Below are positions 25,480 to 36,580 of a DNA stretch of 64,000 bases, one piece after another (positions within the stretch are counted from its first letter, which is position 1; each line of letters begins with the position of its first letter). The position numbers were made by a program, and so were the translations under genes. The stretch comes from Strigamia acuminata (taxonomy: Eukaryota; Arthropoda; Chilopoda; Geophilomorpha; Linotaeniidae): the NCBI GenBank assembly GCA_949358305.1, contig OX442318.1, forward strand, positions 6,868,501 to 6,932,500, read 5' to 3'. The notes under the pieces were generated by a model. That model did not search any database. It saw only the letters and a program-made list of their open reading frames with translations, and was not told the DNA's origin.

Positions 25480-27664
25480 ATGACTTCCATAGCATTTCAA
25501 TACAGTTTGACAGGTTTTTGTAAGTATCTAACACACACAAGGCGCATAAACCGTGAATAATTTGTACTTTTCCACCAGATAAGGCACCTGTGTCGAAAGG
25601 TCTGCTGGGATGCATGTTTTTAACGTCGTGCGCACTCCATGTACCCTTCTTAGCCCATCTGAAAAAATTCTTCTTTTGGACTTATTTTGATGTTTTTGCT
25701 AAATACGAGGTGAATTTTTATAGTTGTTTGTATTTTGACCGTTAAAAAATTTTTGTGGTTTAGATTTGGCGACTGGCGACATCAAAAACGACATTTTTAG
25801 ATACAAAAGATTTGATCTGTGGTTCGTTTTTAATTTATTATTTTCGGGTGTTTGAAAGGCGGTATGGATCGCGTAAATATGCTGTAAGTATCGGAATAGA
25901 TGATTTTAAATTTATTTGATTTTCATTTGATTTTTTTTTCTTTCCAGTCATTTATTCTAGCCATAACTATTATCACAACAGTTTTAGAATTAATAGTGTC
26001 GTACTGTTTTCATCGTTTAAATATAGATGATGCAATAGTGCATCAATGTGGATCGTAAGATTAATTTTTTTATTATTATTTCATTTTTTATTGGCTCGTT
26101 TTATTTTCTCTTCAACTATTTCATTTTTTACTCAATTATTTCATTTTTTAACTCAATTATTTCATTTTTTTTTAAATTATTTTATTTTTTAACTCAATTA
26201 TTTTATTTTTTAACTCAATTATTTTATTTTTTAACTCAATAGTCAATTATTTCATTTTTTACTAAATTATTTTATTTTTTAATAAATTATTTCACTTTTT
26301 ACTCAAATTATTTCATTTTTTACTCAATTATTTCATTTTTTAACTCAATTATTTCACTTTTAACTCAATTATTTCACTTTTTACTCAAATTATTTCATTT
26401 TTTAACTCAATTATTTCATTTTTTTTAAATTATTTTATTTTTTAACTCAATTATTTCATTTTTTAACTCAATTATTTCATTTTTTAACTCAATTATTTCA
26501 TTTTTTAACTCAATTATTTCATTTTTTAACTCAATTATTTCATTTTTTAACTCAATTATTTCATTTTTTAATAAATTATTTCACTTATCACTCAAACTAT
26601 TTCATTTTTTACTCAATTATTTCATTTTTGATTAAATTCTTATTATTTTTTTAGCTATGGTTTTATTTTCCCAATGTTTGTCAATTATTTCTTCGATATT
26701 CCCCGAGTTGCACAAACATCCATCGTGGGAGTGCCGGTTACCGGGAAAACTTTGGTGTATCTATTGGGATTACAAGTATAAAAAAAAAAAAAAAATTAAC
26801 TCGACATCCCCTAAATCTTAATTTTCTAAATCCAGATGACAAGTTGCTCGAAATCATCCGCCATATCTGGATTTTGCGGCTTAGTAAGATCAACCAAACC
26901 CAAAAAAACCTCAAAAAACCTCTAAAACCTCAATTTTTAAATCTTATTTCACAGTTGGCTGGTTTTATTTACCGTTACAACATCCTCAAAGTCCAATCCT
27001 TCATATACATTCCCAAATACATCGCCCGCGTGTCGAATTTCCTCTTCAACTGGCTCCTGAAAACATCCCCACCGCAGGACACGCGAGTCCCAATGGGCGC
27101 GACCCTGGAAATCCAGCGCCAGCAACAGATAGAAATTCTAGAACAACAAATGTACCTCAACCACGCGAGGAATATGCAAAATCAGGATCAGCAATATTTC
27201 ATTCCCGACGTAACAACAGCGGGAACCGCGAACAACAACGATTATATCTACCAGACGATGCAATCTGCGCTAAGACACCGGATAACGCCGGCCGCACGAT
27301 CCGGGGGTCACTAAATCCCACACAAATAGCCCGAATTTAATAAATAATAAATAATTTTTGATTTTATTTAGACAGCGACGGTGAAAGACCACGAGCCGAG
27401 GCAGGACCTTCGGTGAAGGAAGATCAGGTAACGAAAATATCGAAAAATATCGAAAAATATTGAAAAATATTGAAAAATGTGGGAAATATTTAAATATTTG
27501 TTGGAATTTTGCGTTGTTTTAAGGTACAACAACTCGTGGAGATGGGTTTTGAAAGACATAACGTTCTGGATGCTCTGCGCAGGTCGAATAACGATATTAA
27601 TGTGGCGACAAACATGTTGATACCAGAAGTGAACGAGTCGTTACCTGAAGTGAGGCACAGATGA
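25480..27664 (+). CDS. UBAC2: UBAC2, rhomboid-like ER membrane protein with UBA domain
   Basis: Nine in-frame GT-AG exons give 371 residues: 25480-25519, 25579-25709, 25764-25883, 25948-26054, 26655-26775, 26836-26883, 26955-27306, 27372-27427, 27524-27664. The start MTSIAFQYSLTGF joined to YKAPVSKGLL matches the N-terminus of known UBAC2 (GLYKAPLSK). FERRYGSRK, MGATLEIQRQQQ and the terminal UBA domain (about residues 325-365, VQQLVEMGFERHNVLDALRR) are also diagnostic. UBAC2 is an inactive derlin/rhomboid relative in the ER membrane; in mammals it holds UBXD8 in the ER and takes part in ER-associated degradation. The protein is slightly longer than human UBAC2 through a Q/N-rich linker before the UBA domain. 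It lies 594 bp downstream of UGGT on the same strand. Confidence 0.94.
26090..26640. repeat. 21-bp tandem array in UBAC2 intron 4
   Basis: About 25 imperfect units with core CTCAATTATTTCATTTTTTA, filling the 600-bp intron. Confidence 0.95.
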
Positions 27665-28259
27665 TGTGCAAAGATTGAGTGACGTATTGGATGTTATCGC
27701 CGTCTGGTGTTATTATTTGTCGATTATGACGACGGAAGAGAGTCGAGTGTCGACGGAAAAGTTTATTTTCTCACATTTTTAAAGGAATTTCTTGTTATTC
27801 CGAGCAAATTTATGTTGAAACACGTAAATAAATACCGAATTCGTTGTGTTATTCGGTGTATTCAACTGAAATGATTAAAATTTGGTAATTTTTTGGGTTA
27901 TTTTAATCAAGAAATGCTAAATAAATAGTCCGTTGTTGGTATTTCGAGGTTGCAAACGTTGTTTTTGCATTCTTGCAGCTTGAAGACCAAAATGTGACCA
28001 TCACAAATAATTCGCATTCTACCGAAGGATTTTTAAGTTAGTATTAACTAAATCAAGAAATAACTCCAGAAAATTCAGTAGAAATTGTTAGTGAAACTTT
28101 GAATCGCACAAATGCGAAATGACGAGATTGAATTTGCGGCTGATTAATATAAAATCACAAAATTTAATAAGAAATAACACGGGTGTCCAAACATCCGATA
28201 ATACACGTTAATAATACATCACGTATTTATTTATCAAGTTAAAATACGAAAAACACAAT
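27665..28259. other. Convergent 3' intergenic region
   Basis: Lies between the UBAC2 stop and the stop of the minus-strand secreted-protein gene. AATAAA for UBAC2 occurs at about 27828. I see no gene. Confidence 0.6.
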
Positions 28260-28782
28260 TCAAATCAAAAGCGTCGTTACTTTTAATGCATTTTCTAATC
28301 TGTCCATCAATTGCGACACTTTATAGAGCACCGGTTGAACAATTTCGCCATTAGAGTACGAAATGAGGTCTTTAAGTGCGTAAACTCCGGCGATTATAGC
28401 GTGAAAAAGCCCACTGGTGACCTTTCTCACCTGGCAAGAAAAGAGAATTAAATTAAGGTCGAAATTAAGCCGACAAAAATTGAACCGTTAATTCAACGTC
28501 GAGTAGAGTGTTGAGTGTTTTTCCTTTTACGTAATTAAATATGGCGAATGTGGATTTTTGGAACTCTTTAATGCTCCTGATGGCAAGTGCGAATACGTTC
28601 ATAGAGTAGACATCGACAAATTCCATAAACCTGGTGTACATTTCTTGCAAAGCTCTTATCCATTGATCAGTGATCGATCTTTCTAGTGGAGCATTGATCA
28701 CGATGTTGAGTTCATGGTTGTAGGAAAGGTTGAATAAGAGGAAGAAAATTGAGGTGAAGAGATATTTCAATATTTCATTCAT
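28260..28782 (-). CDS. Small secreted or membrane-anchored helical protein, paralogue 1
   Basis: Two exons, 28782-28486 and 28430-28260, give 155 residues. The N-terminus (MNEILKYLFTSIFFLLF) is a signal peptide or anchor; the rest is predicted helical. The order INAP, a WI-centred helix, IKEFQ, then an exon boundary and V(R/K)(K/R)xxSGL matches the neighbouring gene at 29617-30227, including the phase-0 intron position. The donor is a weak GTTCAA; the acceptor TTGCCAG is good. I do not recognise the family. The frame stays open for 54 codons upstream of the chosen ATG, but that extension lacks a paralogue counterpart. Confidence 0.72.
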
Positions 28783-29616
28783 ATATTTCGGGAGGTTTTG
28801 GGTGTGTTTGGTGTTCGGAGAAGGCGGATTTGATTTGGAATTTTGATTTTTGTCACAACCATTGTGTTCTGTTAGGGAAAGGGTTTTGTAAATATTGGTG
28901 CATGACACAGCGCCATGAGGAATGGTGGTGGAAAGTAGAATCACGATGGCGAGAATGAGGAAATCTGTCGGAAATTAATTTAGATTTGCTGGGATTTGTC
29001 GGGAAATTTATCAAAATTGCTGGGATTTGTCGGAAAATTTATCAAAATCGTTGTGATTTTTCGGAAAATAGTTAAAATTTGGTCAAATTTGTTAAAAATT
29101 GGTTAAATTTGTCGGAAAATGCATCAAATTAGGTTAAATTTGTCGGAAAATGTATCAAATTAGTCGAAAATTTGATGAAATTTGATGAAATTAGTCGAAA
29201 ATTTATCAAATTTTGTTGAAATTAGTCGAAAATTTATCAAATTTTGTTGAAATTAGTCGAAAATTTATCAAATTTTGTTGAAATTAGTCGAAAATTTATC
29301 AAATTTTGTTGAAATTCGGAGAAAGTTGATCAAATATGCTCAAATTTATCAAATACGTTTTTACAAATTTCAAAAAATGTAAAAAAAAATCATCAGTGGG
29401 TCCCACTTTAGCATAGCGAACACCCATTGATCAAACTAGATCATATTGCTTTATGCATTTATTCTTTTGACGAATGAATTTCGTTTCCCTATTCCAAACT
29501 AGTCGTGAAATGACTCAATTTATTACACTGACTTTACACCAACCTTACGACAAAAAAAAAATGACAACAACAAATATTAAAAGAAATCATATAACATTTC
29601 AAAACGAAAATCATTT
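28783..29616. other. Spacer between the two secreted-protein paralogues, with tandem array
   Basis: About 28985-29345 is an array built on AAATTAGTCGAAAATTTATC and variants; the best block repeats AAATTTTGTTGAAATTAGTC. The remainder is upstream sequence of paralogue 1 and downstream sequence of paralogue 2, with no further gene seen. Confidence 0.75.
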
Positions 29617-30227
29617 CTACAACGTTTTATTCGTATTCACAACATCTTCAAGTTTTTTCGCGGCAAATTCCTGAGGATCGAAAGTAATCGTTGCCAACAG
29701 AGCCGATCCAAGTTTATCCATCACACTCAACAGTTTCTTATACAATTTCGTCTGCTTCCCGCCCGACAAATCCACCGTCGCTTGCACTCCGCAGCGAATG
29801 GATTTCGACAGCCCGGAAAAAATCCGTTTAACCTAAAAAATAACAACAAAAATTAATAAAAACAAATTTAAAAATAATAAAAACAATTTTAAAACAATTT
29901 AAAAATTTTATATTTATATATTTATTATTTTACTGTATCGTCTAAAATGTCCGTGTTGTTATAGTCCTTTCCCCGCATTAAATCGAAGCATTCCGTCGTC
30001 ACCATTTGAAATTCCTTAATCGTGCGATATCCCAACCCGACACTGTTGTTTGCTAATTCGACAAAAAATGCTAGATACTGTGAATAGGCGTCCTGCATCG
30101 TTTTGATCCAAAAAACGGCTAATCTTTTATCGATTGGTGCGTTTATCCTCAGACCCAAATCTTCGGCTTTAGAAATGCCGTAAATTATAAAGCTCAATGA
30201 AACGAGTGTGTAAATCAGATTCTTCAT
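29617..30227 (-). CDS. Small secreted helical protein, paralogue 2
   Basis: Two exons, 30227-29934 and 29832-29617, give 169 residues. A signal peptide (MKNLIYTLVSLSFIIYG) ends near ISKAED. The mature part is helical and shares INAP, the WI helix, TIKEFQ and the post-intron VKRIFSGL with paralogue 1. The donor ACA|GTAAAA and acceptor TTTTTTAG are in phase 0, as in paralogue 1. It has two cysteines in the mature part and no recognised domain. Tandem orientation and shared intron position indicate local duplication; the function is unknown. Confidence 0.78.
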
Positions 30228-33200
30228 GTTTTCACTTCGTTTAATTTCGTAATTTTTTGCGTCCAGTCATTTCAATTGCATATGGCCGACAAAGGAAGCC
30301 TAACAAATGCAATTGTTGTGCTTCTAGTCCCAAATGTTGTCACCATAAAAGGAGATAATCAAAGGTGCCATCTTTTATTCCTAGTGTGACATACTTTAAA
30401 TATCCAGGACATTAGGGGAAAGGTTTTTTTTTCCTCTAGTTTTTTTTTGTTTCTATTGGTTTTAGTCACTTCCTGGGTCTTGTTTGTGTCGAGTTGTTTA
30501 AGACAATGGTTTTATCACCTATGGGAGTGTCACTTGGTTCGGACCAAGCGAAAAGCTGATTTTTCTCTAGGTGCGTCCAAAGTTTTTGTTTTTACAGTTT
30601 ACGGAGTTTCTATAAACAGAATGAACATCAAAAGCTGCAAAAGCAACGACTGGGAGTGGTTTTAGAAGTGGTTTATGTCGGGTTTTGCTTTTACAACCAA
30701 ATTTAAAATGGCTGCCACGAAAGGTAGATCGAAGGGTGAACTTACAAGCGTTATGCTAGGTTCCCACTCGACTGAAACAGAGCAGAAAATCCAGTTTTCT
30801 GCCCAGTATATTTTCTGCTATGACGTCACTTCCTCTTATTTGGGCAGAAAATAGGGAGCCGAAAAAATAGACTCGTATTTCCAAGCGTTATAGTGCTTAT
30901 AGGTGAATCCTCCAACTCTTATATCGTAAGTTAATGCATAATTGCGTTCGATATACATTCAAATAAGCGAACCCTATAACCACAATTCGTTTATTGAATG
31001 AAAATAAAGGATTTTTTAATTGCCATTTACAATATAATCTTTACATCATATTTACTTGACTTTCCGGTAAAGTAAATATGAAATTTCAAGCAGTGCTATA
31101 AATAGGCCTAATAACGAAAACAAACATTCACAGTTAAGCGTGTTTTTGCAAACTATTTTGGCTAGTGTATACAGAAACACGTGCCTAATGTTTCCTCATT
31201 TCATTATCCTAATTCAAAAAGTAGAGTAAATAAATTAAAGTATTGGGTGGGAAATACTTCGACTTCTCACTCTGTATTTGTTGGGGAAAAAATACTCATG
31301 ACATGTTTATGATGGGGATAATGGTAAAAAATGGAAATTTTATTGCCTCGTTTTTGTTTGCAGGAAAGATAGATGTAATTGTTTGGAAAGGAAGACTTCC
31401 TTCCCTTTCCTTAGAATGTCTTCCAGCTGACCTCGTTTGGTGGTACAGTTATGCCCCCAAGGGTGGGTTTTTATACCATGGTCATAAGGTCAGTTTTTTT
31501 GAAAAGCAACTTTCACTTTTCCTAGTTTTAATCAAATGTCCTCAAACTGATGCATTGACCTCACCTCAATTTTTCCCTCTACCAACCTTCGCCTTTGCAT
31601 TAACGCCGGCCTCAATCTTAAACTGACATTGTGGCAGGGTCATAAGAAAGAAATGGCCTATTTTATCTAAGAAAAACTAAAACCGAAACTGAATTTGGTG
31701 CTGTGCGTAAAGCCTAGAAACTTGTTTAATGCCCTGCACGTCAGTTTTGTGATGAAATGGTGAAAGTTTTAAGTTTGTACTTCATATACTGTACAGTTCT
31801 TCCTCGATTTGTGCGATATTGCAATTGCGCAGTCTGTTTTGCATGAAAATGCAATTTTTTTCAACTCAAAATGAATTTATTTACCATAAAAATTAATTTT
31901 TTCACCTGCAAATGCATTTTTTCATCTACAAATGCATTTTTCCATTTACTATAAATTCATTTCTCTAAGTGAAAATGCATTTTTCCACCTGAAAATGCAT
32001 TTTTCCACCTAAAATTGCATTTTTTTTTCACCCAAAAATGCATTTTCCCACCAAAAAATGAATCTTTCCATCTAAAAATGCATTTTTCCACCTAAAAATG
32101 CATTTTTCTATCTGCAACAGCATTTTTTTTCTTAAAAATGTTGCAAAGACATCAATTCTGAATATTCATGGCAGACGTGAATTTCTGGTCTGGGTGCTTT
32201 TCAGCCATTTTTGGAGACCCCTTATTAAAAAAAATATTTAAAATAATTTTTTTTTTAAATTCTTCTTGAACATAAATTTTTCTTTTGGAATTCAGGGGCC
32301 CCGCAGACCCATGGGCCCTTTCTCCCTCAAGAACTGCGCGAAGCTATAAATCTATTAAACCCGCTCCTGAAATACTAAATAGGCCTAACAATGAATTCAC
32401 CGCACTTCGTATCGTGCATTGGCATAGCGCGATGGTGATAAACAATGGTTGACTGTTAAAAATCTAATTCGGAATATGTTTTCGCCATGTTCTTGTTATG
32501 GTACTGCTTACAGCTATAGGACAATTCGAGATAAAGGTAAAAAAAAAAAAGCGAAAGTTGTTTTAATATACGCGGCCTCAAGTTCAGGGGAAAACCAAAA
32601 CCACTTTCGTTTATGACGCGGTAAAAGCGTCAAAAAAAAGATACATCTCGTGCATAATGTGATAATAAATTGTGCGTGGGTTTATTACAGAAACCCAATT
32701 CCTAGAAATGAGGCTGATTTCTCCGTTTTGCTTCTACCTATGGAGGTTAATGCATCGGCGCGTAATCAAACGAAAGAATTTATCGGGGAATTGAAAGGTA
32801 TCTCGAGATAAAATTAACCTTAGCCCACTTGCAGCTAAATATCTAAAACATTTATTAGATAGATTTGTATGTGTAAGATGGGAGATAGAGTGAATTTTAA
32901 TGCTTGGAATTAATAAATTATCAGGTTTTTCGTGTTAACCTTGAAAGCTGCTAATTCAAATTGCAGTTTATTGACCTGAATAGCTGGCATTTTGCCGACT
33001 GTTTCCACTTTATATATAAATTATTCTAAATATTATGACACAAAAAAAAAATTCTATATATATATATTTGGAATAATCTTTATTACAAAACTTTTCATAA
33101 AAAGAAATTTGATATTTACATTAAAAACGAGAAAAAGACACGAAAATCAGCACCGAATGCTCAATTTTACTTATTTACAACATTGCATTGACATATTTGT

Positions 33201-33327
33201 ACTTAATTTACAGTAAAGTGAAAAACAAGACAGAAAAATAAAAAAAACAAAAAAAAAACACATTTTTCACAAAAAAAATTATGACTCATAAAAATATCTC
33301 GAAATATCTCGAACATAAACTTTGATT
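30228..33327. other. Long intergenic stretch with a 20-bp array and possible orphan exon
   Basis: 31860-32130 holds an array of AAAAATGCATTTTTCCACCT-type units. At 30745-30860 there is a palindromic stretch with GCAGAAAAT facing ATTTTCTGC. At 32691-32799 a segment between a TTACAG acceptor and a GTATCT donor is open in one frame (PIPRNEADFSVLLLP) but I cannot join it to anything. The other open frames show no resemblance to any protein I know. Confidence 0.55.
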
Positions 33328-35138
33328 TCAACGTTGTGTTGATATTAACTTATTTCTCCGCGCCACCGTCTCCCTCGCAGTCACTGAACTCAAAAAACTG
33401 TCTATGTCATCATCTTCCTCCATGTTTTTCACCTTATCACCATCCAAAGTCGAAAACTGCCAATACTTGTCGTCGGAAATCGAATACGCCGGCCACTCGT
33501 CCCCCGCATCCAACATCGGATTCGGCGATCTATTCATCCAAAAACAATAAAAAATAAATAAAAAACACCAAAAACAATCGCTTAAACACTAAAACGACTG
33601 ATTAAACACTAAAACGAGCGATTAAACAGCAAAACCTACCCGAATTTGACGAAATTCGTCCAGGCAGTCATCATTTGATCGCTCAATCGTCTCTCGGCGG
33701 CCGTGGACTTTCGACTTTCCCGGACAAGTCCAAACGTGAAGAGAACGTCGTCGCCGTGCGCTCCGCGTACGAATTCCGGATGGATCGACTCCTCGGGTCG
33801 GTGCACGAATTCGTAGAGATAAACTCTGGAGCCGTGGATGGACAGCTGTCGTGCGAACGTCTTGATTTTGTGCTTGACGTAAACGTCGCCGCACATCTTC
33901 ACGTATCGGTCTCGCCACGTCCCGCTGGATTTGGCGTACTCTTCGACCGCGTCGCGCGCCACTTGCTCCGAATTTTCGTCCGCCGCCATGTACTCTTTGA
34001 AGAACCCTTTAGCCAAGATGGCGAAGGCGTCCCGGTCCAAATTATCGTCCACCAACTGTCCGAAAAAGGGACTTTTCATCAACTTCTGCGTCAAAACGCA
34101 CAGCGAGCCCTCGTCGTTCGTGTAGCCCAAAATGACCGGCACCGGAAGGTGTTTGCCGGCCCGGATGCTCTTCAGAGGTTCCACGGGGACCACCTGGTCG
34201 TCCAAAACGAGTCTCCACGAATGCAGGTACGCCGACGCGCGGTTGAGCGTCTCGGCGTCGATTTTCCGCAGACATTTGACCATCTCCGACGCGCTTTCGC
34301 TCTTGCAGCCGACTTTTCGCGCCAGTTTCCGCGCCCCCTTGATCGGATTGCGGTCGAAGATCCACTCGCCACCGTCGGCGACCCCGCTCTGGATGACGGC
34401 GCGTTGGAAGAGCGGCGAGCCGTCGTGCATCGCCATCGGAGACGCGATCAACGCGGTGATGCTCATGGCCCCCGTGAATCGTCCGACCAAAGTCACTTTC
34501 TCCGCGTCGGCGCCGAACGCACGTGCGTTCTGCTTGACCCAGCGAAGAGCGGCGACCTGGTCCAGCAAGCCCAAGTTGCCCGGCGCGTCCGCGGACCCCG
34601 TGCTCAAGAAGCCGAAGGCCGACACGCGGTAGTTGACGGTGACGACCGCGACGTTGCCGAAACTCGCCAGCGTTGACCCGTCGAATTGGCGCGAACTTGC
34701 GTAATTGTAGCCCTCGCCCGGCACCCACAAGAGGACGGCCAACCCGTCGTCCCGTTCGCGGGCCCCGCTCGGCAGATACACGTTGAGATAGAGGCAGTCT
34801 TCGCTGTTCGGACGGGCGGATTCGTTGCGGTTGATCTGCGGGTACATGGCGGCCTCGAGGTGCGGCGGTTGCATGCACGAGGCGGCGTACGCGCTCGTTT
34901 GGACGTGTTTTTTCGACGTGTACGACTGGGGCGGCGAGAATCGTAAGTTTTTTACCGGTGGTTTGGCGTAAGGGACCCCGAGGAAGAGGTCGACGGAGCC
35001 GAGGGGCGTGGAAATGCGCCGTCCGTGCAGGATTCCGGTCGTGGTGGCCGCGGTCGGTTGGGTTTGGCGCGGCTGGCCCGTTGAAAATGGCGGGCGTGAG
35101 AGTGAGAGGACGAGAAGGAACATGCAAAGTGGAGTCAT
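33328..35138 (-). CDS. Cholinesterase/carboxylesterase-like protein lacking the catalytic serine
   Basis: Two exons, 35138-33640 and 33529-33328 (donor GG|GTAGGT, acceptor GAATAG), give 566 residues. A signal peptide (MTPLCMFLLVLSLS) precedes a type-B esterase fold: FLGVPYAKPP, SEDCLYLNVY, VTVNYR, GNLGLLDQ. The nucleophile elbow GESAG is replaced by G219-R-F-T-G223, so the serine position is phenylalanine. The oxyanion-hole HGGG segment is WVPGEGY. The acidic residue (E343 in NDEGS) and the histidine (H461 in AHGDD) remain. It is therefore most likely a non-catalytic secreted cholinesterase-like protein, as in the glutactin/neurotactin/neuroligin group, although no transmembrane segment is visible. 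The C-terminus is acidic. The large exon is far richer in GC than its surroundings, which also creates long shadow frames on both strands. Confidence 0.9.
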
Positions 35139-36580
35139 TGTGGTTGGTTGGGGCGCTCGGGAGCATCTGGAGAATGAGTGCTGAAGGGGCGAGTTTTATA
35201 GACGTGCAGGGTGGCAATTGCAGATGGTAATCACGTCGAGAGAAGAATGTAAACGATCCCGGCTGCCACTGACCCCAATGATGACGTCGCATCAATAACG
35301 AGGGAGGGGCGACAGGGAGGGACTTGTGCGAGTGGTCGGTCGTCTCGCTTCTCGTTAACCTTGGCTTCCGTACTAGCGCATGTGTAGTGGACGTGGAGAG
35401 GAGAGGAGAGGTTGGGGTGGGGAATTGGAGCTTTTTTCAGGGGGGTTTGGGTTTGCTCTACTGAAATAGTTTTGGAAAGAGGTGAAGGAATTTTTAATGG
35501 GTTTTGGGGTTTTTTTTGGGGGTTTTTTTTTTTGGGTTTTTTTTTTGGTTGATGGGGGTAGGGGAAGGTGAAGGAGGACATTCCTGTTGGTTTTTTTTTG
35601 GTTTACTCTTTTTTTGGGGGGGTTTTTTTTGGTGTTGTTATTATTGGTAATCAGGTTGGGTTTTTGTTTTTATCAGGTTGTTGGGTGGGTTTTTTTTTTT
35701 TTTTTTTTTTGGGGTGAGGGGGGGGGGGTGGGGGGGGGGTTGTTTGGGGGATGGTTTTTGTTGTTGTGGTGGTTTGGTGTGCGGTTTTACTTTTGTTTGG
35801 GGACGTTTTGGAAATTGGGAATGTGTTATGTAAGTGAGTTTTGGGTGTTTTGTTGATATTTTTGGGTGGTTTGTTTTATGGTTTTCGGTGTTTTGTTTAG
35901 GTTTTGGGTGTTTTATTTCGGTTTTGGGTGTTTTATGAGGATTTTTGGGTGTTTTGTTAATATTTCAGGTGTTTTATTCATATTTTTGGTGTTTCATTCA
36001 TATTTTGGGTGTCTTATTCATATTTTGGATGTTTTATTGATATTTTGGGTGTTTTATTTGAATTGTTGGGTGTTTTGTTCAGAATATTGGGTGTTTTATG
36101 TTGATTTTGGCTGTTTTATAGACATTTTTGGGTGTTTTATTGACATTTTGGGTATTTATTGACATTTTTGGGTATTTATTGACATTTTTGAGTGTTTTAT
36201 TGACATTTTTGGGTGTTTTATTGACATTTTTGGATGTTTTATTGACATTTTTGGGTGTTTTATTGACATTTTTGGGTATTTTATTGACATTTTTGGGTGT
36301 TTTATTGACATTTTTGGGTGTTTTATAGACATTTTTGACTTTTGAGTGTTTTATTGACATTTTTGGGTGTTTTATTGACATTTTTGACTTTTGAGTGTTT
36401 TATAGACATTTTTGGGTGTTTTATAGACATTTTTGGGTGTTTTATAGACATTTTTGGGTGTTTTATAGACATTTTTGGGTGTTTTATAGACATTTTTGGG
36501 TGTTTTATTGACATTTTTGGATTGTCTTCCTATAATTTTTAATTATTTTATCACAATGAAATTTGATTTTAATTTAGGGT
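35139..36580. repeat. G-rich stretch and 21-bp tandem array upstream of the esterase-like gene
   Basis: 35400-35930 on the plus strand is G/T-rich low-complexity DNA with long G runs (35711-35752), a potential quadruplex. About 35960-36520 is a tandem array with core GGGTGTTTTATTGACATTTT, at least 25 units; half of them carry ATAGACATTTT instead. The open frames here are repeat artefacts. Confidence 0.85.

Noticed and set aside
31243-31626. 127-residue frame MGGKYFDFSLCICWGK
   Set aside because: No domain, no paralogue and no plausible splice partner; composition as expected for random open sequence.
33675-34676. 333-residue plus-strand frame and a 417-residue minus-strand frame at 34042-35295
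   Set aside because: Both overlap the esterase-like gene in other frames. High GC removes stops; they contain no recognisable domain, while the esterase frame does.
36079-36542. Frames of NVNKTPK or LTFLGVL repeats
   Set aside because: Artefacts of the 21-bp array upstream of the esterase-like gene.
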